Assembly (NCBI RefSeq): GCF_900323885.1
Contig: NZ_OOHJ01000018.1
Span: 310,001 to 374,000, forward strand
Length of the DNA stretch: 64,000 nucleotides
Direction of reading: 5' to 3'
Source of the DNA: [Actinomadura] parvosata subsp. kistnae
GTDB lineage: Bacteria; Actinomycetota; Actinomycetes; Streptosporangiales; Streptosporangiaceae
Part shown: positions 25,265 to 33,044 of the stretch, one piece after another
Position numbering within the stretch: position 1 is the first letter of the stretch
Layout of the letters: every line of letters begins with the position of its first letter
Notes under the pieces: model-generated
Seen by the model: the letters and a program-made list of their open reading frames with translations, nothing else
What the model was told of the DNA's origin: nothing
Databases searched by the model: none
Made by a program: the position numbers and the translations under genes

Positions 25265-27106
25265 TCAGGGCCAGCCGTACACCTTCTTGACGGCGGCGGC
25301 GATCTCGGTGACCAGGCTCGTGTTGCTGCCGTTGGCCAGCACGGCGAAGCCGGCGCCCAACTTCGGGTAGCCGGCGAACAGCGACTTGAAGCCGTAGTTG
25401 GAGCCGTCGTGGCTGTAGGAGAAGCCGTCGGTGCCCGCCCCGGCGATGAACAGGCCCCGCCCCATGCCGGGCTGGGGCCCCTGGGTGAGCAGCGTACGGA
25501 CCGAGGTCCTGGTGAGCGGGCCGGCGATGTCGGCGGAGGCGGTGTAGGCGCGGTTGAGGTACGACACGAGCCGGCACAGGTCCAGCACATTGGTGTAGAG
25601 GCCGGCGGCGGCCGACTCCGGGTAGCGGTTGCGCTTGCCGGGGATGACGGCGCCGGTGGTGGTGTGGCCGGCGGCCAGCTCGAAGGCGGGCGTGAGGGCG
25701 TACGAGCTGGTGGTCATGCCGAGCGGCGCGAACACCTCCTTCTGCATGTACTGGGCCAGCGTCATGCCGGTCTGCTGCTCCACCATCCGCTGCAGGAGCA
25801 CGAACCCGGCGCCCGAGTAGTGGTACTCGGCGCCGGGCGCGGTGGTCAGCTCGATCTTCGGGGTGTTGCCCGCGCCGTTCATGACCTGGAGCAGCGTGGG
25901 GACGGTCGCGTCGGGGCCGTACCCGGGGAAGCCGCCGCCGCCCGCCGCGAACCCGGTGCAGGCGTCCGCCGGGGTGGTGGAGCCGCGGCCGATCACGCCG
26001 GCCCGGTGGGTCAGCACGCGGTCGATCGTGGGCACCGCCGTGGACGTCACGCAGGAGCGGCGGGGCAGGGACCAGCCGAGGTAGGGCCGGATGTCCGCAC
26101 CGAGCGCGATCTTGCGGGTCTGGAGCAGGCGCAGGACGCCGACCGCGGTGACGGCCTTGCTGATGGACGCGGCCTGGAACGCCGTCTCGGGGTGGGCCGC
26201 CGCGCCGCTGCCGGCCTCCAGCCAGCCGTAGCCGGTCGACCAGGCGATCTTGTTGCCGACGACCACCGCGACCGCGACGCCGGGCGTCCGGTACGCGTTC
26301 ATGCGCTGCCAGATCGTGCCGCCGCCGACGGCGTTCTCGACCTGGCGGACCTTGTCGGCGGGCAGCGCGGGCACCTTGCCGCGCGAGGCCAGCGCCCAGC
26401 CGCCGGACGGCGAGAACGCCACGTTGTGCAGCTGCCAGCCGCCGCCGGCCAGGGTGTTCATGCGCTCGAAGCAGGCGTCGGGGATGCCGCGGGCGTGGAA
26501 CTCGTCCTGCGCCACCACCGTCCAGCCGCCGGCGCGGGGGAAGGCGACGCGGGTGATGCGGCGCCCGCCCTGGGTGAGGTTGCGCATCATCTGGTAGCAC
26601 TCGTCGTCCACGCCCTTGGCGTAGTAGCCGGCGGAGGCGGTCACCACCCACCGGTCGCCGCCGGCGGGCGGGAACGCCACGTCCACGACCTGCTGGCCGG
26701 CCTCGTAGAAGGCGTCGATGCGCTGCTCGCACGCCTCGGGGATGCCGCGCGCCGTCACGCCCCGATCCGTGGTGATCACCCAGCGGTCGCCGCCCTCCGG
26801 CGGGAACGCCACACAGTTGATCTTCCGCCCGGCGGCGCTGAGCCGGCCGATCTCGGCGAAGCAGGCGTCAGGGATGCCGCGGGCGAAGTACCGGCCGTCC
26901 TGGGTGACGACGACCCAGCCGCCCGAAGGGGTGAACGCGAGCGCCGACACCCCGTACGGCGCCAGCTCCCCCAGCTTGGCGTGCGCCTCGTCCGGCACGC
27001 CGCCGTCGTAGTAGGGGTAGCTCGCGGCCAGGGCCGGGGTGACGTGTCCGGTCGCGGCACCCAGACCGGCGGCGCCTGCCAGGGCCAGGAAACGTCTGCG
27101 CTCCAT
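25265..27106 (-). CDS. secreted serine hydrolase (beta-lactamase fold) with N-terminal repeats
   Basis: 613 residues. A Tat signal (RRRFLALAG) opens the protein. Residues 35-255 hold about five repeats of roughly 45 residues, each with an ARGIPDACF-like start and a VAFxPxGGW-like end. The C-terminal domain is a class C beta-lactamase/DD-peptidase fold with SISK at about 315, YHYSG and HDGSN motifs. ATG 27106 has GGAGG ten bases upstream; a TTG at 27115 is too close to that site. It probably acts on peptidoglycan or an ester outside the cell. Confidence 0.88.
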   Translation of the reverse strand: MERRRFLALAGAAGLGAATGHVTPALAASYPYYDGGVPDEAHAKLGELAPYGVSALAFTPSGGWVVVTQDGRYFARGIPDACFAEIGRLSAAGRKINCVAFPPEGGDRWVITTDRGVTARGIPEACEQRIDAFYEAGQQVVDVAFPPAGGDRWVVTASAGYYAKGVDDECYQMMRNLTQGGRRITRVAFPRAGGWTVVAQDEFHARGIPDACFERMNTLAGGGWQLHNVAFSPSGGWALASRGKVPALPADKVRQVENAVGGGTIWQRMNAYRTPGVAVAVVVGNKIAWSTGYGWLEAGSGAAAHPETAFQAASISKAVTAVGVLRLLQTRKIALGADIRPYLGWSLPRRSCVTSTAVPTIDRVLTHRAGVIGRGSTTPADACTGFAAGGGGFPGYGPDATVPTLLQVMNGAGNTPKIELTTAPGAEYHYSGAGFVLLQRMVEQQTGMTLAQYMQKEVFAPLGMTTSSYALTPAFELAAGHTTTGAVIPGKRNRYPESAAAGLYTNVLDLCRLVSYLNRAYTASADIAGPLTRTSVRTLLTQGPQPGMGRGLFIAGAGTDGFSYSHDGSNYGFKSLFAGYPKLGAGFAVLANGSNTSLVTEIAAAVKKVYGWP

Positions 27107-27192
27107 ACGGGTCAATCCTCCTCAGAACGGGCCGCCGAAGATCCTAGACCCATTCCGTACGCGTCAGGTGGCCCCCACCTGCCACCGGCAGA

Positions 27193-27460
27193 TCACCTTG
27201 GGGACCAGCCCGGCCCGATGCGCCGGTAGAACCGCTGCGCCGCCTCGTTCGCCGCGGCCACCTCCCAGCGGATCACCCTGCCTTCCGCAGCCTCGGCGAC
27301 CGCCCGCATCAGCCGCTCCCCGACCCCTCGGCGGCCACGAAGAGATCGTCCAGGGCGAGGTAAGCTGCGGCGTGCCGCGCCCGGACCCTGGCCAGGAACG
27401 AGCGCCGCAGCTCGTCGGTCATGACCGGCGGCTCGTAGGTGCCGCCGGACGCCGCTCGCC
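27193..27460 (-). pseudogene. GNAT acetyltransferase remnant, frameshifted
   Basis: Reading down the minus strand, GGTYEPPVMTDELRRSF and AAYLALDDLFVAAEG are a recognisable GNAT middle. The frame then breaks near 27322, and GVGERLMRAVAEAAEG followed by NEAAQRFYRRIG continues in another frame. A small deletion is the simplest cause. The N-terminal half of the acetyltransferase is absent; the upstream sequence is LuxR-type ATPase remnant instead. Confidence 0.7.
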
Positions 27461-27800
27461 GAGGTGCCGGGTAAGCAGCGTCCTGGCCGATTCCCGGTCG
27501 AGGCCCATGAGAGGGACGCGGCGCAGGCCGGGCAGGCCGGCATCGTGGCCCTCGTCGGGCCGCGTGGCGAGCACCAGCGCGACGGGCTCGTCGCTGAGCC
27601 GGCGGGCGACGAACGCCAGGGTCTTCAGCGTCGGCTCGTCCGCCCAGTGCGCGTCATCGACGAGACACAGCACCGGCTGGTCGCCACCCAGCAGGGACAG
27701 CATGGACAGGGTCGACAGCGCGACCAGGAACGGATCGGGCGCCGCCCCGTGCGCCCGCCCGAACAGCACGTCCAGCGCCTGCGGCAAACCTGCCGGCCGC
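27449..27800 (-). pseudogene. LuxR-type (LAL) AAA ATPase remnant
   Basis: The reading frame shows PQALDVLFGRAHG, then a Walker B-like CLVDDAHWADEPTLKTL and LVLATRPDEG, features of the AAA ATPase domain of large LuxR regulators. No Walker A, no C-terminal helix-turn-helix and no proper start remain, and the frame is fused directly to the GNAT remnant. Only about 110 of the usual 900 residues survive. Confidence 0.7.
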
Positions 27801-27896
27801 GACCGGCGGAGGAGCGCCGTTGCTCGCCGGGAACGGCGACTTCACCGATGCAGTCGCAGCCATGACCCTCCTACCATCGAGCATGGCGCTGCCGTT

Positions 27897-28415
27897 TCAT
27901 TCGGTCGGTTGCAGGCCGGCCAGCAGGTTGAACGCCCCGGTCAGCAGGTTGAGCGTGACCACGCCCACCAGCTCGGCGATGATCCGGTCGCTCCAGCCGT
28001 GCGCCCGGAGGTCGGCGACGTCCGCGTCCGTGATGGTGGACGGCTCCACCAGCACCCGCACGGCCACGGCGATCAGGGCCGCCTCCCCGGCGTCGGTGGA
28101 GGTGCCCTGCCGGGCGAGCGCGATGTCGGCGTCGCTGAGCCCGGCCGCGCGGGCGGCCTCAGTGTGCGCCTGGAGGCAGGTGCCGCAGCCGATCCATTCC
28201 TGGACGGCGAGGGAGATCTTCTCGCTGAGGGCGCGCGGCAGTTTGACCCGTTTCATGGCCCTGGAGAGGCTCAGGTAGCCCTCCAGCAGCGCCGGCGAGT
28301 GCGCCATGGTGGCGACCATCTCCCCCACGCCGCCTCTCCTGCTGACGATGTCGTTCAGCAGCTCCTTGGACTTGCCCGGCGCCTCATCGGGCTCAAGCGG
28401 GGCGAGGCGTCTCAT
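27897..28415 (-). CDS. AhpD/CMD-family alkylhydroperoxidase-like protein
   Basis: 172 residues from ATG 28415, with GGAGGAGG upstream. The redox motif is C77-G-T-C80 followed by H84, the catalytic arrangement of AhpD peroxidases and related carboxymuconolactone decarboxylase-fold proteins. It probably reduces organic peroxides or works as a disulfide reductant. The promoter region is shared with the divergent GNAT gene and contains a CsoR-like box, which points to copper-linked expression. Confidence 0.88.
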   Translation of the reverse strand: MRRLAPLEPDEAPGKSKELLNDIVSRRGGVGEMVATMAHSPALLEGYLSLSRAMKRVKLPRALSEKISLAVQEWIGCGTCLQAHTEAARAAGLSDADIALARQGTSTDAGEAALIAVAVRVLVEPSTITDADVADLRAHGWSDRIIAELVGVVTLNLLTGAFNLLAGLQPTE

Positions 28416-28443
28416 ATGTCCTCCTCCAGGATCGAGATGTACC

Positions 28444-28460
28444 ATACCCCCCTACCGTAC
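28444..28460. promoter_or_regulatory. CsoR-like box in AhpD/GNAT divergent promoter
   Basis: ATACCCCCCTACCGTAC matches the box in front of csoR (32920-32936) at 15 of 17 bases. It overlaps a plus-strand -10 (TACCGT, 28453-28458) and a minus-strand -10 (TATGGT), so bound repressor would block both directions. Confidence 0.7.
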
Positions 28461-28474
28461 TTTGGAGGAAGGTC

Positions 28475-29146
28475 ATGGAACGACTGCTCACCGAGCACCT
28501 GTCCCACTGGCTCGGCGGCCGGCTCCCGGCCTCCGGGCTGGACGTCATCGGCGCCCCCCAGCGCGAGAAGCCCGGCTGGGACGGCCGGATCCACCCCGCC
28601 CTGGGCGTGTCGAGCCCCGAGGCCGGCGTGTTGTCCGTGCCGCCGCACGCCGCCGTGGCGGTGGCGGAGCGGTATGCCGAGGACAAGGACCTCGCCGTGC
28701 TGGGGCCGCAGATCCCCGCCCTGGTCGGCTTTCCCGAGCGTGGCTGGTTCACCGCCGTCTACCGCTGGACCACCGACCCGGCGCCCCTGCCGGACGCCGG
28801 AGCCTGGGTGCCCGCCGACGCGCGCGGCGTACCGGAGTGGTTGTGGCCCTTCGGCGGCGAGGTCCTGGTCGCCACGGACCCCGCGACCGGCGCGCACCTG
28901 GCCGGGGTGGGGGTGAAGCGGCACGACGCCTACGGGCACGAGCTGGCCGTCGTGACCGCCCCCGAGGCCCGCGGCCAGGGGCTCGCACGCCGGCTCGTCG
29001 CGCAGGCGGCCAGGCGGGTGCTCGACGAAGGCGCCCTGCCCACCTACATGCACGCGCCCGACAACCGGGCCTCGGCTGCGGTGGCCGAGGCCGCCGGTTT
29101 CCGCGACCTGGGGTGGCTCGCCTACGGTACGACCGAGGCCCGCTGA
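28475..29146 (+). CDS. GNAT-family acetyltransferase
   Basis: 223 residues. The C-terminal half is a GNAT domain: ELAVVTAPEARGQGLARRLV is the acetyl-CoA pyrophosphate loop (RGQGLA) and NRASAAVAEAAGF is the final alpha/beta element. The N-terminal half is unrelated to common GNATs. GGAGGA precedes ATG 28475. It is divergent from the AhpD-like gene across a CsoR-like box, and ends seven bases before the copA stop. The substrate is unknown. Confidence 0.88.
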   Translation: MERLLTEHLSHWLGGRLPASGLDVIGAPQREKPGWDGRIHPALGVSSPEAGVLSVPPHAAVAVAERYAEDKDLAVLGPQIPALVGFPERGWFTAVYRWTTDPAPLPDAGAWVPADARGVPEWLWPFGGEVLVATDPATGAHLAGVGVKRHDAYGHELAVVTAPEARGQGLARRLVAQAARRVLDEGALPTYMHAPDNRASAAVAEAAGFRDLGWLAYGTTEAR

Positions 29147-29152
29147 CCCGCG

Positions 29153-31366
29153 TTACTTGAAGCGGCGCAGCCGGAGGCTGTTGGTGACCACGAAGACGCT
29201 GGAGAACGCCATGGCCGCGCCCGCGATCATCGGGTTGAGCAGGCCGAGCGCCGCGAGTGGCAGGGCGGCCACGTTGTAGGCGAACGCCCAGAACAGGTTG
29301 CCCTTGATGGTCGACAGCGTGCGGCGGGACAGCCGGATCGCGTCCGCGGCCACCCGCAAATCGCCCCGGACCAGGGTCAGGTCGCTGGCCTCGATCGCCG
29401 CGTCGGTGCCGGTGCCCATGGCCAGGCCCAGGTCCGCCTGGGCCAGCGCGGCGGCGTCGTTGACGCCGTCGCCCACCATCGCCACCACCTTGCCGTCGGC
29501 CTGCAGCTTCTTGACCACGTCCACCTTGTCGGCGGGCAGCACCTCGGCGATCACCTCGTCGATGCCCACCTCTTGCGCGACGGTCCTGGCCACGGCCTCG
29601 TTGTCGCCGGTCAACAGGACCGGGGTCAGGCCCAGCGCTTTCAGCTGGGCGATGGCTTCCCTGCTGGTCGGCTTGACCACGTCGGCCACCACCAGCACCG
29701 CGCGCGCCTTGCCGTCCCAGCCGACCGCGACCGCGGTGCGGCCGGCGGCCTGCGCCTCGTGCAGGTCCCGCTCCAGGTCGGCGGGCAGGTGCTGGGACCA
29801 CTCCTCCAGCAGGCGGGGGCGGCCGACCAGGACCGCGTGGCCGTCCACGATGCCCTGCACGCCCAGCCCCTCGACGTTCGTGAAGTCCTCCACGGTCGCC
29901 TGGGAGCGGGCCTGGCGGGCGATCGCCTGGGCGATGGGGTGTTCGGAGGCGTGCTCCAGCGCGCCGGCCAGGCGCAGCACCTCTTCCTCGCTCTCCCCCT
30001 CGGCCACGTGCACGCCGGTGAGGGTCATCCTGCCCTCGGTGACGGTGCCGGTCTTGTCCAGCACCACCGTGTCGATCCGGCGGGTCGACTCCAGCACCTC
30101 CGGCCCCTTGATCAGGATGCCCAGCTGCGCGCCCCGGCCGGTGCCGACCAGCAACGCGGTCGGCGTGGCCAGGCCCAGCGCGCACGGGCAGGCGATGATC
30201 AGCACCGCCACCGCCGCGGTGAACGCCGCCCCCGCCCCGTCCCCGGTGCCCAGCCAGAACCCGAGCGTGCCCAGCGCGAGCGCGATCACGATCGGCACGA
30301 AGATGCCGGAGATGCGGTCGGCCAGGCGTTGCACCTGCGCCTTGCCGGTCTGGGCGTCCTCCACCAGCTTGGCCATCTGAGCCAGTTGAGTGTCGGCGCC
30401 GACCCGGGTGGCCCGCACGATCAACCGCCCACCGGCGTTGACGGTGGCGCCGGTGACCGCATCGCCCGGCCGCACCTCGACCGGCACCGATTCGCCGGTG
30501 AGCATCGAGGCGTCCACCGCCGAGGTGCCCTCCTCGATCACGCCGTCGGTGGCGATCTTCTCGCCGGGCCGGACGATGAACCGGTCACCGGTCTTGAGCT
30601 GCTCCGTGGGGATGCGGCGGCCGTCGGCCAGCTCCACGTCCTTGGCGCCCAGCTCCAGCAGCGCCCGCAATGCGGCGCCGGCGCGGCGCTTGGAGCGGGC
30701 CTCGAAGTAGCGGCCGGCCAGGATGAACGCCGTCACCCCGGCGGCAGCTTCCAGGTAGATGTTGCCGGAGCCGTCGGTGCGCTCGATGGTGAACGCGAAC
30801 GGGTGCGTCATGCCGGGCGTGCCGGCGCTGCCGAAGAACAGCGCCCACAACGACCAGCCCAACGCGGCCAGGGTGCCGATGGAGATCAGCGTGTCCATGG
30901 TGGCGGCGCCGTGGCGCAGGTTGGTCCACGCGGCCTTGTGGAACGGCCAACCCGCATACACCACCACCGGGGCGGCCAGCGTCAGCGACAGCCACTGCCA
31001 GTTGGTGAACTGCAACGCCGGGATCATCGCCATCGCGATCACCGGCACCGCCAGCACCACCGAGGTGATCAGCCGCTGCCGCAGCGACTGCAGCTCGTCC
31101 TGCGGCTCCGGCTCGGCCTGGTCGGGCTGCGGCGGAGCGGGCAGGGCCGCGGTGTAGCCGGCCTTCTCCACCTCCGCGATCAACTGCTGCGGATCCACAC
31201 CCTCGGGGAAGGTGACCTTCGCCTTCTCGGTGGCGTAGTTGACCGTCGCGGTCACGCCGTCCAGCTTGTTCAGCTTGCGCTCGATCCGGTTCGCGCAGGA
31301 CGCGCACGTCATGCCGCCGATCGAGAGCTCGACCGCGTTCTGCCGGTCATCGGTGAGCTGGGACAT
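29153..31366 (-). CDS. copA: copper-exporting P1B-type ATPase
   Basis: 737 residues. One N-terminal heavy-metal domain has MTCASC with C21 and C24. Eight membrane helices are expected; the ion-binding CPC motif is at about 392, the phosphorylation motif DKTGT at about 435, and MVGDGVNDAAAL forms the hinge. CPC with MTCASC fits Cu(I) export from the cytoplasm. AAGGAG lies seven bases before ATG 31366; GTG 31369 is also possible. It is the last gene of the csoR-copZ-secreted protein-copA series. Confidence 0.95.
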   Translation of the reverse strand: MSQLTDDRQNAVELSIGGMTCASCANRIERKLNKLDGVTATVNYATEKAKVTFPEGVDPQQLIAEVEKAGYTAALPAPPQPDQAEPEPQDELQSLRQRLITSVVLAVPVIAMAMIPALQFTNWQWLSLTLAAPVVVYAGWPFHKAAWTNLRHGAATMDTLISIGTLAALGWSLWALFFGSAGTPGMTHPFAFTIERTDGSGNIYLEAAAGVTAFILAGRYFEARSKRRAGAALRALLELGAKDVELADGRRIPTEQLKTGDRFIVRPGEKIATDGVIEEGTSAVDASMLTGESVPVEVRPGDAVTGATVNAGGRLIVRATRVGADTQLAQMAKLVEDAQTGKAQVQRLADRISGIFVPIVIALALGTLGFWLGTGDGAGAAFTAAVAVLIIACPCALGLATPTALLVGTGRGAQLGILIKGPEVLESTRRIDTVVLDKTGTVTEGRMTLTGVHVAEGESEEEVLRLAGALEHASEHPIAQAIARQARSQATVEDFTNVEGLGVQGIVDGHAVLVGRPRLLEEWSQHLPADLERDLHEAQAAGRTAVAVGWDGKARAVLVVADVVKPTSREAIAQLKALGLTPVLLTGDNEAVARTVAQEVGIDEVIAEVLPADKVDVVKKLQADGKVVAMVGDGVNDAAALAQADLGLAMGTGTDAAIEASDLTLVRGDLRVAADAIRLSRRTLSTIKGNLFWAFAYNVAALPLAALGLLNPMIAGAAMAFSSVFVVTNSLRLRRFK

Positions 31367-31385
31367 CACCGTTCTCCTTCCTCGA

Positions 31386-32363
31386 TCAGTGGCCGTGGCC
31401 GTCGTCGTCGTGCCCGGTCGGCGTCGGCGTGGGGGTGGGCGTAGGGACCTGCGGTCGCTCGCCCGCGCTCAGGGTGAAGTCGGCGGTGCGGACCTTGCCC
31501 TCGTGCTGGAAGTCCAGGAACAGCCGGTAGTCGCCGGTGCTCGGCACCTCCGCGTAGAAGACGATCTCGGGACCGGCCTGAGTCTTGCCGTCGCCCGGCT
31601 CGCCGTCGGGGTGCACGTGCAGGTAGGCCAGATCCCGGGCGCGCAGCGCGACCAGGTGGCCGTAGGCGCCGAGATAGGGCTGCAGGTCGGTGACCGGCTT
31701 GCCATCCTTGCTCACCTTGAGGGTGAGCCGGCTGGACTGCCCGGGGGTCAGGTCGCCGTCGAGGGTGACCTCATACCCGTCGACCGTCGCCGTCCGGCTC
31801 TGCTGGGGAAGCGCCTCGGGCTGGTAGTCGCCGGCCACGAACACATCCGCGCCCAGCGTCAGGCCCTCGCCACCGGTCGGCGCGAAGTCCGCGAACGCCC
31901 GGTACGGGCCCGCCTTCGGCAAGGTCAGCTGCACCGACCACACGCCATCGGCCGCCATCTCCGGATGCACGTGCTGGAACGTCGCCAGATCCCGGGAGGC
32001 CACGATGAGGTGCAGCTTCTTGTCGTGCTCCACCTGGTAACCGGTGACCGCCTTACCGTCCGGGCCGGTCACCGTGAAACGGAAGTCGGCCGGCTCGCCG
32101 GGCTTGAGCGCCGTGGTGATCGGGTCCAGGGTGTAGCCGTTCTCAGAAACTTGGAGCCCCCCGGGGGTATCGTCCTGCACCGGGGCGGTGGCGTGCTCCC
32201 CATGTGCCGCGCTCGCACTCGGAGTGGGCGCCGCCATGGCGGCGTGGTTCTCGGCCGCCGGCTGCGCGCCCACCGGGCCGACCACCTTCCCGACGCCCAG
32301 CGCGCCACCGAAGACGACGGCCAGCCCCAGCACGTACGAGCCCAGCTTCACCGCGGTGTTCAC
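31386..32363 (-). CDS. exported His-rich copper-associated protein
   Basis: 325 residues from GTG 32363, overlapping the copZ stop by four bases. A single N-terminal hydrophobic segment exports or anchors it. Two similar beta domains follow, the first with HLIVASRDLATFQHVHPEM and the second with HLVALRARDLAYLHVHPDG, each placing paired His residues. The C-terminus is a PT repeat and a GHDDDGHGH tail. It probably binds copper outside the membrane next to CopA. The family is commonly found with copper genes but its exact role is unproven. Confidence 0.8.
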   Translation of the reverse strand: MNTAVKLGSYVLGLAVVFGGALGVGKVVGPVGAQPAAENHAAMAAPTPSASAAHGEHATAPVQDDTPGGLQVSENGYTLDPITTALKPGEPADFRFTVTGPDGKAVTGYQVEHDKKLHLIVASRDLATFQHVHPEMAADGVWSVQLTLPKAGPYRAFADFAPTGGEGLTLGADVFVAGDYQPEALPQQSRTATVDGYEVTLDGDLTPGQSSRLTLKVSKDGKPVTDLQPYLGAYGHLVALRARDLAYLHVHPDGEPGDGKTQAGPEIVFYAEVPSTGDYRLFLDFQHEGKVRTADFTLSAGERPQVPTPTPTPTPTGHDDDGHGH

Positions 32364-32569
32364 GACGTCACCACCTCATACCCGGCCTCCTCCACCGCGG
32401 CGACGATCTTCGCCGGGTCGACGGGGCCGTCGCTGTCCACGGTCAGCAGCCCGGAGGCCAGGTCCACCTCGACGCCGGTGACCCCGGCCACCTCGCCGAC
32501 CTCCTCCTTGACCGAGCTCACGCAGTGGCCGCAGGTCATGCCCTTGACGGTGTAGGTGGCGGTGCTCAT
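32360..32569 (-). CDS. copZ: copper chaperone CopZ (HMA domain)
   Basis: 69 residues. A single heavy-metal-associated domain with MTCGHC near residue 12 and the closing VEEAGYEV element. It carries Cu(I) to CopA or to CsoR. GGAGAG lies seven bases before ATG 32569. The gene sits between csoR and the His-rich exported protein and overlaps the latter. Confidence 0.95.
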   Translation of the reverse strand: MSTATYTVKGMTCGHCVSSVKEEVGEVAGVTGVEVDLASGLLTVDSDGPVDPAKIVAAVEEAGYEVVTS

Positions 32570-32598
32570 AGCAGATCTCTCCTTCAATCCGGTGGGGG

Positions 32599-32880
32599 TC
32601 AGGAACGTACGAGTCTGGCGATGGCGTCGGAGGCCTCCTTGACCTTGGCCTCCGCCTCGGGCCCGCCCTTCAGCGTGGCCTCGGCCACGCAGTGGGCCAG
32701 GTGCTCTTCGAGCAGCGACAGGGAGAACGACTTCAGCGCGCTGGTCGCCGCCGACACCTGCGTCAGGATGTCGATGCAGTACTTGTCGTCCTCGACCATC
32801 CGCTGCAGCCCGCGGACCTGCCCCTCGATACGGCGCAGGCGCAACGCGTGGTCCTGCTTGGTACCGGCGTATCCGGCCAT
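32599..32880 (-). CDS. csoR: copper-sensing repressor CsoR
   Basis: 93 residues, an all-helical CsoR/RcnR protein. C35, H60 and C64 have the spacing of the Cu(I) ligands Cys36-His61-Cys65 of M. tuberculosis CsoR. Cu(I) binding releases CsoR from GC-rich boxes. The box at 32920-32936 lies in its own promoter, so it is autoregulated. GTG 32886 is an alternative start two codons upstream. Related boxes at 28444, 32970 and 33005 define the local regulon. Confidence 0.95.
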   Translation of the reverse strand: MAGYAGTKQDHALRLRRIEGQVRGLQRMVEDDKYCIDILTQVSAATSALKSFSLSLLEEHLAHCVAEATLKGGPEAEAKVKEASDAIARLVRS

Positions 32881-32916
32881 GTCCACCCCTCTCCTAGGTC
32901 AGTCGCTCATACCAAC

Positions 32917-32945
32917 ACCATACCCCCCTACGGTATTCCGAGCAA
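32917..32945 (-). promoter_or_regulatory. csoR promoter with CsoR box
   Basis: On the minus strand a -35 TTGCTC (32945-32940) and a -10 TATGGT (32922-32917) are 17 bases apart, and the box ATACCGTAGGGGGGTAT (32936-32920) fills the spacer and overlaps the -10. Repressor binding there would directly exclude RNA polymerase. Confidence 0.75.
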
Positions 32946-32962
32946 CCGCGAGAACTCGGGGC

Positions 32963-33021
32963 TTGACATATACCCGCAGGGGGTATTTATTGGCACCGCC
33001 CGACATACCCCCCAGGGGTAA
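32963..33021 (+). promoter_or_regulatory. MFS promoter with two CsoR boxes
   Basis: A -35 TTGACA (32963-32968) and a -10 TTTATT (32986-32991) are 17 bases apart. The first box, ATACCCGCAGGGGGTAT (32970-32986), lies between them. The second, ATACCCCCCAGGGGTAA (33005-33021), lies downstream of the likely start of transcription. Together with the divergent csoR box, three boxes lie within about 100 bases. Confidence 0.75.
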
Positions 33022-33044
33022 CGAAAAGCTATGGGAGAGTTCTC

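Noticed and set aside
27193..27543. A 116-residue intact protein on the minus strand
   Set aside because: Its first two-thirds are out of frame with the GNAT remnant; it is an accident of the frameshift.
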